The translations under genes and the position numbers were made by a program. The notes under the pieces were generated by a model. The model saw nothing but the letters and a program-made list of their open reading frames with translations, had not been told where the DNA came from and made no database searches. This document shows, in pieces, positions 1 to 9,259 of a stretch of 45,985 nucleotides of DNA (positions are counted from its first letter, which is position 1; every line of letters starts with the position of its first letter). The stretch spans positions 1-45,985 of the forward strand of contig CAIRCN010000027.1 of NCBI GenBank assembly GCA_903877135.1. The letters run 5' to 3'. Source of the DNA: an uncultured Opitutia bacterium. GTDB taxonomy: Bacteria; Verrucomicrobiota; Verrucomicrobiia; Opitutales; Opitutaceae.

Positions 1-2315
1 CCCTCCTGACCGCGACTGTAAGTCAACAGCTGTTTGATGATATTGGCACCCCGCAGGGCGCTGGTATGCGCCATCGCCAGTATTTCCAAATCATCTCTAT
101 CCGTCAGCTTGTCTTTCAGCAGTCCGGTCAACATGGTGATCGGCGAGAGGATATTGTTCAGATCGTGGGCAATGCCGCCCGCCAAGGCACCGATGGCCTC
201 CATGCGTTGACCCTGCAGGAATTGGGTTTCCATTATCTTCTGTTCGGTGATGTCCTGCTTGATAGCGATGAAGTGCGAAATCTCCCCTTTCGCATCGCAC
301 AACGGTGTAATGGTCATGTCCTCGGTGCGCAGTGTGCCATCCTTGCGGCGGTTGATGATCTCGCCCTGCCAGACCTTCCCCGCGAGGATCGTCTTCCGCA
401 TCTGCTGGTAAAATGCGGCGTCGTGCTTGTCCGATTTCACTAATTCGCGGGGATTCTTGCCCAGCGCTTCAGTGAGTTCCCAGCCGCTGAGCTTGGTGAA
501 TGCGGGATTAGCCCACTCGATGATGCCCTGGCGGTCTGTGATGACAATGGCATTGGCCGCCGCCTCGAGGGCGGCGCCATGCAGGCGCAGGGCCTTTTCG
601 GCTTGCTTGCGCTCGGTGATGTCGCGGCAAATGGACTGGATGTAGTATTTCCCGTTGAACAAGACGCGCCGGCCGGAAATCTCGAGGGGGAAGACATGGC
701 CGTCCTTGTGGTAATGCTGCACTTCAAAGGTCTGTGTTTCCCCGGTGGTGAACCGGAGCAGCCGGTCGGCCAACTGGCGGTTGGTCTCAGGTGTATTCAA
801 ATCCTTCACCTGCATCCGCATCATTTCCGCCTTCGTGTAACCGTGCATCCGCGCAAACGCCTCGTTCATCACGGGCAGTTCGCCCTCGCCGGACATCAGC
901 ACAATGCCGTCGCTCGCCTGGTCATAAATGGTCCGGTAACGCCCCTCGCTCTCCCGCAGGGCCTCCTCTGCCTGCTTGCGCTCAGTAATGTCCTCGACCG
1001 AGCCCTCATAGTAGAGCACTTGACCGCCGCCATCCTTCACGACCTTGCAGTTCTCGTTTACGAACAAGACCGATCCGTCGTGCCGTTTCCACGCCGCCTC
1101 CAAACCAGTGATCTGGCCTTCCTGTTCCAAGCGCTTCTTGAAAGCGTCGCGCGAATAATCTGGCTCGAATCCCTCTCGCTCCAAGTTTCGCTGGTTAAGC
1201 TCATCCAACGAGGCATATCCGAGCATCCTTAACAAGGAGAGATTGGCCATTAGGATTCGGCCTTCCGGTGAGGTGCGGTAAAAACCTAGAACCGCGTTTT
1301 CATAAAGACTGCGAAACCTCTCCTCGCTCTCGCGCAGCGCTTCCTCTGTCTTCTTGCGCTCGGAGATGTCTGTGTGGGTGCCGACAAATAGCACGGGTTT
1401 GCCGGCGGAATCGTATTCAGCGACTCGGCCGACCGAGTAAATCCACAACCAACCGCCGGCGGCGGTTCGGCGACGGTATTCGGCCGAGAGGGTCTGGCCG
1501 CTCGCAAGGCTGCGGTTGAACAATTCTTGGACGGCTGGTCGGTCCTCCGTGTGGATGTTTTCCACCCAAACCGCCCTTGTAGACGAGAAGGTCGCCGGAT
1601 CAAATCCCAGCATGCGCGCGTATTCCTCGCTCGTCACGACCGTACCGGTGCGAAGATCGAGTTCAAACCAACTTTGGCGCGCCGCCGCCATGGCCAAATG
1701 GAACCGGGTCTCGTGTCGTTTGCGCTCGACGACCTCCTGCTCCGCACGCTGGAGGGCTGAGCGGATGGCCTTGAGAACCGCGAAAATCCAAAATCCGACG
1801 CAGCCGAAAAGCGCGGTGGTGGCGATCCATTGGGTGATCGTCACCGCGTAATCCGGCCGAGGCAGCAGTCCGGCATTTTCTGCGTGAATCAAGCCGGCGA
1901 CCGAGAGCGAACTTAGCACGATCATGAAGAGCATGCCGCGAAAATTGAAGAAGAGTGCTGCCGAAATGACCAAGGCCATGTAGAAGCCCGTGGCTGGGGT
2001 CCGAATCGTGCCCAGCCTCGCAATCACCACGGTAATTACGATGAAACCAGCGGCCAAGAACACGCCGCTCGCCAACCTGATTCGACCCTGAAACAACCAG
2101 CGCCCTAAGAAAACGGACGCGGCAGCAAACCCAATTTCCAACTCGATCACCAAGGTCGGTAGGTGGCTTCCCATTAGACCGGCAACTGCACAAAGCGCCA
2201 TAAAGGGCACGCTGCACAGCAGGGCGTAATAAAGCAGTTTAGCGCGCAGTGTTGTTGCATCGTCGCCGGGAAAAACTGGCGGGGCCAATAGGGTGCGCAG
2301 CGACCGGCGTTTCAT
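1..2315 (-). CDS. Membrane multi-PAS sensor histidine kinase, 3' end cut by the window edge
   Basis: The frame is open from the ATG at 2315 to the window edge (771 codons visible). Residues about 22-185 contain six hydrophobic segments, so the N-terminus is a membrane module. Four PAS domains follow at roughly 206-325, 335-455, 458-575 and 578-700, most ending in the DI(T/S)ER-type linker seen after PAS/PAC domains. A HisKA dimerisation domain starts near 705, with the phospho-acceptor His717 in the motif AGGIAHDLNN. The catalytic ATPase, and any receiver domain, lie beyond position 1. Known family role: autophosphorylation in response to PAS or membrane input and transfer to a response regulator. 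The ligand cannot be told from sequence. The start codon overlaps the stop of a receiver stub (2312-2413), so translation is probably coupled. It is divergent from the kinase at 2962. Confidence 0.9.
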   Translation of the reverse strand, partial: MKRRSLRTLLAPPVFPGDDATTLRAKLLYYALLCSVPFMALCAVAGLMGSHLPTLVIELEIGFAAASVFLGRWLFQGRIRLASGVFLAAGFIVITVVIARLGTIRTPATGFYMALVISAALFFNFRGMLFMIVLSSLSVAGLIHAENAGLLPRPDYAVTITQWIATTALFGCVGFWIFAVLKAIRSALQRAEQEVVERKRHETRFHLAMAAARQSWFELDLRTGTVVTSEEYARMLGFDPATFSSTRAVWVENIHTEDRPAVQELFNRSLASGQTLSAEYRRRTAAGGWLWIYSVGRVAEYDSAGKPVLFVGTHTDISERKKTEEALRESEERFRSLYENAVLGFYRTSPEGRILMANLSLLRMLGYASLDELNQRNLEREGFEPDYSRDAFKKRLEQEGQITGLEAAWKRHDGSVLFVNENCKVVKDGGGQVLYYEGSVEDITERKQAEEALRESEGRYRTIYDQASDGIVLMSGEGELPVMNEAFARMHGYTKAEMMRMQVKDLNTPETNRQLADRLLRFTTGETQTFEVQHYHKDGHVFPLEISGRRVLFNGKYYIQSICRDITERKQAEKALRLHGAALEAAANAIVITDRQGIIEWANPAFTKLSGWELTEALGKNPRELVKSDKHDAAFYQQMRKTILAGKVWQGEIINRRKDGTLRTEDMTITPLCDAKGEISHFIAIKQDITEQKIMETQFLQGQRMEAIGALAGGIAHDLNNILSPITMLTGLLKDKLTDRDDLEILAMAHTSALRGANIIKQLLTYSRGQE

Positions 2316-2413
2316 AGCGCGGCGGCGATAACTTCGCGATAGGCATCGCCGTCTTCGATGAGGAGGATGGTGGGCATCACAAGTTCAGGGCTTATTGGCT
2401 GGCTGTCAGACAT
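2312..2413 (-). pseudogene. 33-residue receiver-domain stub coupled to the kinase
   Basis: This short ORF starts at the ATG at 2413 and ends in a TGA that overlaps the kinase ATG in an ATGA arrangement. Residues 13-33 read like the first beta strand and helix of a response-regulator receiver (MPTILLIEDGDAYREVIAAA). The acidic pair is E-D, but the ORF stops before the phospho-acceptor aspartate, so it cannot be a working receiver. It may be the remnant of a full regulator that lost its 3' part when the kinase became adjacent, or a leader ORF kept for translational coupling. The start is inferred; no strong ribosome binding site is visible. Confidence 0.5.
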
Positions 2414-2961
2414 TGGTCAGCGTGGCGAAAACACGTGCCGTGCCAACCACGGGCTGACGAGTCAAAAGCGGAAGGACCCTAGATCACCACAGTCATAGTC
2501 GAGAGCAAATCTGCTGTCCCACAAGGTAACCAAATCTGAAACGGCAGCGTCAGCGAAAACCTCCATCCATGAGTAGTGTGAACGGAGAGTTGCGTAAGAC
2601 GTTGAACACGGAATCGCGCCACAATGGTGCCTTTCCGCACACCAATGGGTCAGACGTGGAAGTGCTGCCCCACGGGTTGGATTACCAGGCACGCGTTGTC
2701 GGCTGTTATACTGAGAATCAATCCTCCGATTATCTGATCCGAGCTTCATTTTGGCATGTCAGGCTATCTTTTGTTGGGTTATCTTGACCGATCTTCAAAA
2801 TCCCCCTTGGCCGTCAATGGCCCGAGGTTCTCCCTACTTATGACCACTCCAAATGCGATAGCTCCTCGACGGCAGGTGGCGTGCTTGTGGTTTAAGATAT
2901 CCACGACCCCGGGGCCGCTTCACACCGCGCCGGGGACAGCGCTACAGACTCCCAACGGTCG
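2414..2961. other. Intergenic region between divergent kinase genes
   Basis: About 550 bases separate the two divergent signalling transcription units. No gene is recognised. The short ORFs in all frames have unusual composition and no domain signature. The region should carry both promoters, but none is convincing by eye. Bases 2596-2627 match 43258-43289 at 26 of 32 positions (see findings). Composition is less GC-rich than in the flanking genes. Confidence 0.5.
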
Positions 2962-5900
2962 ATGAAATTGACCCTGCCGAGAGGTGTTCCGTTCTGGAAA
3001 AGTCTGGGCGCCCTGCCCGTGGCTGGCGGCTTCGTCCTGACGGTGTGGTTTGCTGTGCATAATTCGAGCGTCGCCTACGAGCGGCCGGATCTGCTCGCTG
3101 GGCTGAATACCGTCTTTCTGGGCGGCGTTCCGACGATCGTGGCGTTGCTGGCGGCGGTCAGCTATCGCACGACCGGATCACGCGCTTTCTTGATGATGGG
3201 ATGCGGTCTATTTTCCCTGGCGATCAGCAGCGTGCTGGCGGGATGGGCGATGCCAATCTCTGGCGGCCCCAATGCCACCGTCACTCTGCATAATCTCGGT
3301 GTATTGTTGGCCGGGGTATTCCATGTCGCCAGCGCCCATTTTCTGCTCTCTGAATTATCCCAGAAGTCTCGGCCAAGCCGCAGCACACCCAGCGCCGTTG
3401 GCCCTTACATCGGAATCGCAGTGCTTTTCTCAATCTTGGCTCTGCTCGTGCTCTCCAACAAACTGCCGGTCTTTTTTGACCCGCAAACTGGGCCAAGCCC
3501 TCTGCGCCAATGTGTCTTGGTCGGTGCCGTATGCCTGTTTACCGTCTCCGGGTTCGTTTTCCTCCAAGTCCGTCGCACGCTCCAAACAAAGTTCGCTTAT
3601 TGGTATGGCTTGGCGCTGTTGCTCATCACCGTTGGCCTAGGGGCGGTGCTTCTGCAAAGGACCGTAGGCGGCGGGCTGAGTTGGACGGGGCGGAGTGCCC
3701 AATATCTGGGCAGTGTCTATTTCGTCATCGCGGTCATGCGGGCGCGCCGGGAGATAACCGAGGCCGCAACTGAACTCTCCCCGACGATGCTCTGGCCTTA
3801 TCTGGAGCAAAGAATCAAGGCTGAGACCAGCCAGCTCGAACAGGCCAACGCGAGCCTGCGCCACGAAATCACGGAACGCCAGCGCCTCGAGACCGCACTT
3901 CGGGAGAGCGAAGAAAAATACCGGCTCCTGGTTGAGAACCAAAGCGATCTGGTCATCCAATTTGATTCGGCAAACCGCATTCGGTTCGCGAGCCCCACTT
4001 ATTGTGCGATGTTTGGGAAGAGCGAGGCCGAGCTTCTGGGCAGCACTTTCATGCCACTGGTGCATGAAGAGGATCGAGCCAGGGTGCAGGAATCTCTGCA
4101 AAAGGTGCTGGTGCCGCCGCATGAGACTCAGCATGAGGAAAGGGCCATGACCATCGCCGGTTGGCGCTGTTTCGCTTGGTCGGCAAAAGCAGTGCTTTCC
4201 GCAGATGGGCAAATTGCCTCGATCATCGGAGTGGGGAGGGATATCACCGAGCGCAAGCAGGCGGAGGTGCGGCTGCGGGCCCGTGAGGAATCATTCCGCA
4301 ATCAGTTCGCCAATAACGCGGCGGTGATGCTGCTGATCGATCCCTCAAACGGTGCCATCATTGATGCCAACGCAGCGGCAGTGGGTTTCTACGGTTATCC
4401 TCGAGAGCAATTGCTCAGTATGAGGATCACCGAGATCAACACGTTCCCAGCGGCAGAAGTTCGGGGGGCCATCGCGTCCATCCGGCAGAATCAAGGGGCT
4501 CGTTTCGAGTTCCAGCATCGGCTGGCGGACGGCTCAGCGCGGACGGTGGAAGTGTCGTCGAGCCCGATTCAAACGGGCGAACGCCTGATGCTCCACTCCA
4601 TCATCTTTGACATCACGGAGCGCAAGCAGGCTGAGGCGGCGGCGGCCAAGGCCAGGGAGCACTATCAATATCTGGTTGAGACCGCCAGTGACGGCATCTA
4701 CATCCTCGATGTGGAGGGCAATCTAGTGGAGGCGAGCCCCTCATTCTACCGCATGATGGGTTATACGCCAGACGAGAAGCCACGCCTGCATGTGGCGGAC
4801 TGGGCCATGCAATGGTCGGCCGCAGAACTGAAGGTGCGCATCACCAACCTGCTCCGGCAATCCGGGATTTTTGAGACCCGCCACCGGCGCCGGGACGGAC
4901 AGATAATCGAGGTAGAAATCAACGCACGCGGCATAGAAATTGGCGGGCGGTTGCACTTATACGCGTCATCCCGCGATATTACCCAGCGCAAGCAGGCGGA
5001 GGCTGCCTTGCTGGCCAGCGAAGCGAGATTGAAGGCTATTCTGGAAAATTCGCGCGATGCCATTGGCGTTCACCTCGAGGGCACTTGGGTGCTGTGCAAC
5101 CCGGCGGCCTTGCGGTTGTTTGGACTTACCGCGGCGAGCGACTTGCTGGGCACTGCGATTCTCAATGTCATCGCTCCCGGGGAACGGGAGCGCATCCGCA
5201 ATTTTGTGCGCAGCCGAACGGAGGAGGCAGCTGCGCCGTCGGCCTACGTCACTCGGGGTCTGCGGGCCGACGGGACAGAATTCGACATGGAAGTGGCGTT
5301 GTCAAAATTCCCGCTTGAGGGCAAAATACACGTCTTCGTCATTCTGCGCGACATCACCGAGCGCTTGCGCACGGAAGAGAAAGTGCGGCAGCTGGCCCGC
5401 GAGCAGCAGATCATCCTCGAGAATGCCAATATCGGCATATCGCTCATCCGGGACAGAAAGCAGGTATGGATAAATGACAAGACAGTAGAAATGTTCCGGT
5501 ATCCCAGAGAGGAATTGGAGGGTCACACCACCCGGAAACTCTATCCTTCGCAGGAAGCCTATGATCAACTGAGCCGGGAAGCTTACCCCGCACTGGCCAA
5601 GGGCTCGGGCTATGAAACAGTCCAAAGGCTGGTGCGTGGTGATGGAGTTTTGATCTGGGTCCGATATATCGGGAAGACCATTGACCCAGCCGATATGTCC
5701 AAGGGCGTGCTTTGGCTGCTCGAAGACATCACCGAGAGAAAACTGCAGGAGGAAGAGTCGAAAGAGAATCACCGGCGTCTCACGCTGGCCTTGGATCAGG
5801 CTCATCTCGCCTATTGGGAAATGGACGCGGCGACCTCCACGTTCGCCTTTAACGACCGGTTCTATGCGCTCTACGGCACGACGGCGGAACGTGAGGGCGG

Positions 5901-7614
5901 CTACCGGATGAAGGCGGAGGTTTACGCCCGGGAGTTTATGTCGGCGGATGTGCAGCACGTCTTTCCGGATGACATTGCCAAGCTGATGTCAGGTGAGATT
6001 GCCGAATTGCAGCAGGAACATCACATCCGCCGGCGCGACGGCGAACTACGCGACATCGTCGTGCGCATCACCGTCGTTCGCGACGCCGATGGGAAAGTGG
6101 TGGGCACACGCGGCTCCATTCAGGACATCACCGAGACCAAACGGACGGCAGAGCGCCTCCGGGAATATGAGCAACGTTTCCGTGTTTTCTTCGAGGATTC
6201 CCCTGACGCATATCTCATCATGGAGATCCATGACCACGGGAGGATCAGCGCCTGCAATGTGACCGCCGCAGCCATGCTGAGAGGGACCAAGGCCCAGATC
6301 ATCGGCAAGACACCCGATGAAATCTCGCCCCAGTATCAACCGAACGGCGAGTTGTCCTCAGAGGCTGTCGCTGATCGCGTCAGATACTCAATCGCCCATG
6401 GAAAACACAATTTTGAATGGATGCACCGGCGCATGGATGGGGAGGATTTCTGGGCCCATGTGACAGATTCGGTCATTACCATCGAAGGCAGGCAGGTCCT
6501 GCTGGTCGCGTGGCGCGACGTCACCGAGACCAAACGGGCGGCAGAGGCGCTACGCCAGAGCACTGAATGGTTCCGCACCGTGGTTTCATCGATGGCGGAG
6601 GGCATCGTGTTGCAGTTGACCGACGCCACCATCATCGACTGCAATGCGCAGGCGGAGAAGATCCTGAGCCTCACACGGGACCAGATTCTGGGACGAACTT
6701 CCTTGGACCCAAGGTGGAATGCGGTGAAAGAGGACCTCAGCCCCTTCCCCGGGGAGGAACATCCTGCGGTGGTGAGCCTGCGCACGGGGCAATCCTGCTC
6801 CAATGTCGTGATGGGGCTCAACCTCCCCGATGGCTCGTTTCGATGGATCAATATCAATGCGGAACCCATCATCCGGCCCGAAGATGACAAGGCGCGAGCC
6901 GTCGTCTGCTCGTTTTCCGACATCACCGAGAGAATTAAGCAGCAGGAGAAGCTTAAGGAATTGTTCGAGCTAACCACGCAGGACGCCCGCACGAAGAGCG
7001 AACTCTTGCGCGAGGTAAACCACCGGGTGACGAACAACCTGACCTCGGTGCTCGGCCTGATGGTATACGAAAAGAACGGTTTATCAGGGGAAGCCCGCGC
7101 GCGGATCGAGCCAACACTGGATCGGCTCCAGCAGCGCATCCGGGGCCTGCTCACCGTGCATCGCATGCTCTCTCTGTCCACCTGGGCGCCGGTAAATGTG
7201 ACGCAACTGGCCGGGGAGATTATTCGCGCGGCGCTGAACGCGGCGCCGTGGCGCAATCAGGCGGTGGTCGATATCGAGCCCAGCGCCCTGCGCGTGTCAC
7301 CGCGGCAGGCCAACGGTGTGGCCCTGATCTTCAACGAACTCGCCACGAACACCGTGAAATACGCCCATCTGGTTTCGCGCCCGGTCAGAATCCGGGTCGA
7401 GTTGGTGGCGGCGCAGGGGTTCGTCACGATCTGCTACCGGGACAACGGCCCCGGCTTTCCGCCCGACGTGTTGGAAAATAGACGTTCCAATATCGGCCTG
7501 AAACTGATCCGGGACATGGTCGCCACCACCTTGGCCGGCACACTCGAACTGGAGAACGACGACGGCGCGAAAACCACGATCCGCCTGCAGCCGGAAAAGG
7601 AAACCCGGACCTAG
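2962..7614 (+). CDS. Eight-PAS membrane histidine kinase, HisKA_2 type
   Basis: A 1550-residue protein. Residues about 12-260 hold seven or eight hydrophobic segments (membrane input module), then a short coiled stretch. Eight PAS domains lie at roughly 314-430, 436-552, 563-676, 686-798, 816-925, 933-1058, 1066-1188 and 1198-1322. Most are separated by DITER(K)- or DITET-type linkers. The kinase core is of the HisKA_2 class: His1354 in EVNHRVTNNL, then an N box near 1457 (NELATNT), a G box near 1494 (DNGPGFP) and a second glycine motif near 1510. This class usually phosphorylates a separate response regulator. The gene 21 bases downstream is such a regulator, so the two form a likely cognate pair. 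The ATG at 2962 begins just before the first membrane segment; its ribosome binding site is weak. Adjacent PAS repeats may reflect internal duplication. Ligands are unknown. Confidence 0.93.
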   Translation: MKLTLPRGVPFWKSLGALPVAGGFVLTVWFAVHNSSVAYERPDLLAGLNTVFLGGVPTIVALLAAVSYRTTGSRAFLMMGCGLFSLAISSVLAGWAMPISGGPNATVTLHNLGVLLAGVFHVASAHFLLSELSQKSRPSRSTPSAVGPYIGIAVLFSILALLVLSNKLPVFFDPQTGPSPLRQCVLVGAVCLFTVSGFVFLQVRRTLQTKFAYWYGLALLLITVGLGAVLLQRTVGGGLSWTGRSAQYLGSVYFVIAVMRARREITEAATELSPTMLWPYLEQRIKAETSQLEQANASLRHEITERQRLETALRESEEKYRLLVENQSDLVIQFDSANRIRFASPTYCAMFGKSEAELLGSTFMPLVHEEDRARVQESLQKVLVPPHETQHEERAMTIAGWRCFAWSAKAVLSADGQIASIIGVGRDITERKQAEVRLRAREESFRNQFANNAAVMLLIDPSNGAIIDANAAAVGFYGYPREQLLSMRITEINTFPAAEVRGAIASIRQNQGARFEFQHRLADGSARTVEVSSSPIQTGERLMLHSIIFDITERKQAEAAAAKAREHYQYLVETASDGIYILDVEGNLVEASPSFYRMMGYTPDEKPRLHVADWAMQWSAAELKVRITNLLRQSGIFETRHRRRDGQIIEVEINARGIEIGGRLHLYASSRDITQRKQAEAALLASEARLKAILENSRDAIGVHLEGTWVLCNPAALRLFGLTAASDLLGTAILNVIAPGERERIRNFVRSRTEEAAAPSAYVTRGLRADGTEFDMEVALSKFPLEGKIHVFVILRDITERLRTEEKVRQLAREQQIILENANIGISLIRDRKQVWINDKTVEMFRYPREELEGHTTRKLYPSQEAYDQLSREAYPALAKGSGYETVQRLVRGDGVLIWVRYIGKTIDPADMSKGVLWLLEDITERKLQEEESKENHRRLTLALDQAHLAYWEMDAATSTFAFNDRFYALYGTTAEREGGYRMKAEVYAREFMSADVQHVFPDDIAKLMSGEIAELQQEHHIRRRDGELRDIVVRITVVRDADGKVVGTRGSIQDITETKRTAERLREYEQRFRVFFEDSPDAYLIMEIHDHGRISACNVTAAAMLRGTKAQIIGKTPDEISPQYQPNGELSSEAVADRVRYSIAHGKHNFEWMHRRMDGEDFWAHVTDSVITIEGRQVLLVAWRDVTETKRAAEALRQSTEWFRTVVSSMAEGIVLQLTDATIIDCNAQAEKILSLTRDQILGRTSLDPRWNAVKEDLSPFPGEEHPAVVSLRTGQSCSNVVMGLNLPDGSFRWININAEPIIRPEDDKARAVVCSFSDITERIKQQEKLKELFELTTQDARTKSELLREVNHRVTNNLTSVLGLMVYEKNGLSGEARARIEPTLDRLQQRIRGLLTVHRMLSLSTWAPVNVTQLAGEIIRAALNAAPWRNQAVVDIEPSALRVSPRQANGVALIFNELATNTVKYAHLVSRPVRIRVELVAAQGFVTICYRDNGPGFPPDVLENRRSNIGLKLIRDMVATTLAGTLELENDDGAKTTIRLQPEKETRT

Positions 7615-7635
7615 GGCCGGCCAGAATCACCATTT

Positions 7636-8256
7636 ATGTCCACCTACCCAACCGACAGCAAAATCCGGGTGTTGATTGCCGAAGACGAGGCCTTGGTCGC
7701 GGTCCTGACTCAAGCCGAGCTGCAGTCCCTCGGCTACTCGGTGATAGGAACAGCGCCTGATGGGCGAAAAGTCGTGGATATGGTATTGGAACTGAAGCCC
7801 ACGGTCGTCGTCATGGATATAGAGATGCCGCTCGTCGATGGTATCACGGCCGCCGCGGCAATTCAGGAGATTAGCCCGACCCCGGTGGTGATCCTGACGG
7901 CGCATCCCGACACGGCCAACGTGCTCAAGGCGACGGCGGCAGGCGTGGGGGCGTTCGTCGTCAAGCCACCGCTAGCGGCCGAATTGGAACGGGCGATCAC
8001 CATCGCCATCGCCCGCCACGCCGATCTGACGGCACTGCGCCAGAAGCACCGTGAACTTGAACAGACGCTCGCCGAGGTGAAGACGCTGAAAGGGTTTCTG
8101 CCCATTTGTGCCGGCTGCAAAAAAATCCGGGACGACAAGGATTACTGGAATGAGGTGGAAGTTTATATCATGGAGCATACCGCCGCCAAGTTCACGCACG
8201 GCATGTGTCCTGAGTGCGTGGAGAAGTATTTCCCGGGGTATAGCACCCCAGCGTGA
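7636..8256 (+). CDS. Response regulator: receiver plus C-terminal four-cysteine tail
   Basis: A 206-residue protein. The receiver spans about 10-127, with the acidic pocket E16-D17, phospho-acceptor Asp61, Thr88 and Lys110 all present. A helical linker (128-150) leads to a short tail containing CxxC at 158-161 (ICAGCKKIR) and CxxC at 191-194 (CPEC). This tail recurs in response regulators and kinases as a GFLPICxxCKKIRDD...W..-type motif. The four cysteines suggest metal binding, but its function is not established. No DNA-binding or enzymatic output domain is present, so output is probably through protein contacts. It follows the HisKA_2 kinase by 21 bases, apparently in the same transcript. 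The ATG is the first in frame. Confident as a receiver protein; the output is unknown. Confidence 0.92.
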   Translation: MSTYPTDSKIRVLIAEDEALVAVLTQAELQSLGYSVIGTAPDGRKVVDMVLELKPTVVVMDIEMPLVDGITAAAAIQEISPTPVVILTAHPDTANVLKATAAGVGAFVVKPPLAAELERAITIAIARHADLTALRQKHRELEQTLAEVKTLKGFLPICAGCKKIRDDKDYWNEVEVYIMEHTAAKFTHGMCPECVEKYFPGYSTPA

Positions 8257-8690
8257 GGCTGTTTGGGTTTCACTGAAGGCTCTGCCCAGATGCAGCGGCC
8301 CAGGGGCAATTTCCGCCGTCTCAGATACGAACGTCAGAGAAACAGCCTCCCGGCTGAAGCCAGAATTTGCGGTCCACCGAGCGTGACTTTCTCCGAAAAT
8401 CGCCGCCGGCCCACTGACGGTGGCTATTGGAACAGGAATCCGCGGGCGGCTCGCTCGGACATGGGTCTGCCTTGGCGACTGCCAGTTTCCCCATGTCGCG
8501 AAAGTTGTTTCGCCATCACCAACCATGCTTAATAGCTCGTGCCCCGGCGTTGGCGCGACTGCGACGCGCTTATCTTAAGCCTACTGTCGTCGCGCCGACA
8601 CACTACCCATTCCCAGAGGGATCCACTGTTGGGCTGAGCGCTAGTCACGGAACCTGAAACAATTAAAGTTTCACGACGCAGGGCCGATGT
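8257..8690. other. Intergenic region without recognised gene
   Basis: About 430 bases between the response regulator and the CZB protein. Short ORFs in several frames have no recognisable domain. A 10-base inverted repeat (gaggctgttt near 8252 and its complement near 8340) has a loop of about 80 bases, too long for a typical terminator. No promoter is called. Confidence 0.4.
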
Positions 8691-8699
8691 TTGAAGCTC

Positions 8700-9098
8700 A
8701 TGACACTTGTGAGGGAAATTACCGAAGCGATCAAAGCGCATGGCGAGTGGAAGCTGCGCCTGCGCAGCGCCATCGTCACGGGCAAATCGGATTTTCCGGT
8801 CTCGTTGGCGTGCCAGGACAATCGCTGCGCCCTTGGCCGCTGGCTGCTCTCGCAGAATGCATCGACCAAAGCCTCCACTCGCTGGAAGTGCGTGCGCACT
8901 GCCCATGCCGACTTTCACAAGGAAGCGGGCCGAATTCTAGAAATGGCCCTGGAGGGCAAACAGGACGAGGCAAGCGCCGCGCTGCTCTACCCATCGAAGT
9001 ATACCGGGCTTTCCACCCAGCTGACTATGGAATTAACGATGTGGAAAAGGGATCAAGTTCAGGATTATCCCACGTCGAGACTGGTAGTCAGTGCCTGA
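8700..9098 (+). CDS. Stand-alone CZB (chemoreceptor zinc-binding) domain protein
   Basis: A small cytoplasmic protein (132 residues from the ATG at 8700; an in-frame TTG at 8691 would add three). It shows the CZB pattern: His14 in AHGEWK, Cys43 in DNRCALGRWL, and two histidines (His69, His73) in AHADFHK. In known CZB domains three His and one Cys bind zinc and respond to oxidants such as hypochlorite, or to zinc itself. CZB domains are usually at the C-terminus of chemoreceptors or diguanylate cyclases, while here the domain is the whole protein. It lies near two PAS kinases, so it could be a diffusible partner of these sensors, but no direct link is visible. Function is inferred from the domain only. 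Confidence 0.8.
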   Translation: MTLVREITEAIKAHGEWKLRLRSAIVTGKSDFPVSLACQDNRCALGRWLLSQNASTKASTRWKCVRTAHADFHKEAGRILEMALEGKQDEASAALLYPSKYTGLSTQLTMELTMWKRDQVQDYPTSRLVVSA

Positions 9099-9259
9099 CA
9101 CTCTGGGAGCGCAGGCGTCCCGTATGCCGTCGCCTACGGATTACCGGCGTGAGCGATTATCAACCGTTTCCTTAGGAAAAGGGTCCCGTCGCAGAAGTCG
9201 CTTTGAGTTAGTTGGAGTCATGCCTTGCCGCCCGCCGGCAACTTCGGCTTAACGCGTTC

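Noticed and set aside
2756-2965. 69-codon plus-strand ORF ending on the kinase start (ATGA overlap)
   Set aside because: It has no domain, unusual composition and no ribosome binding site; the overlap alone is not enough.
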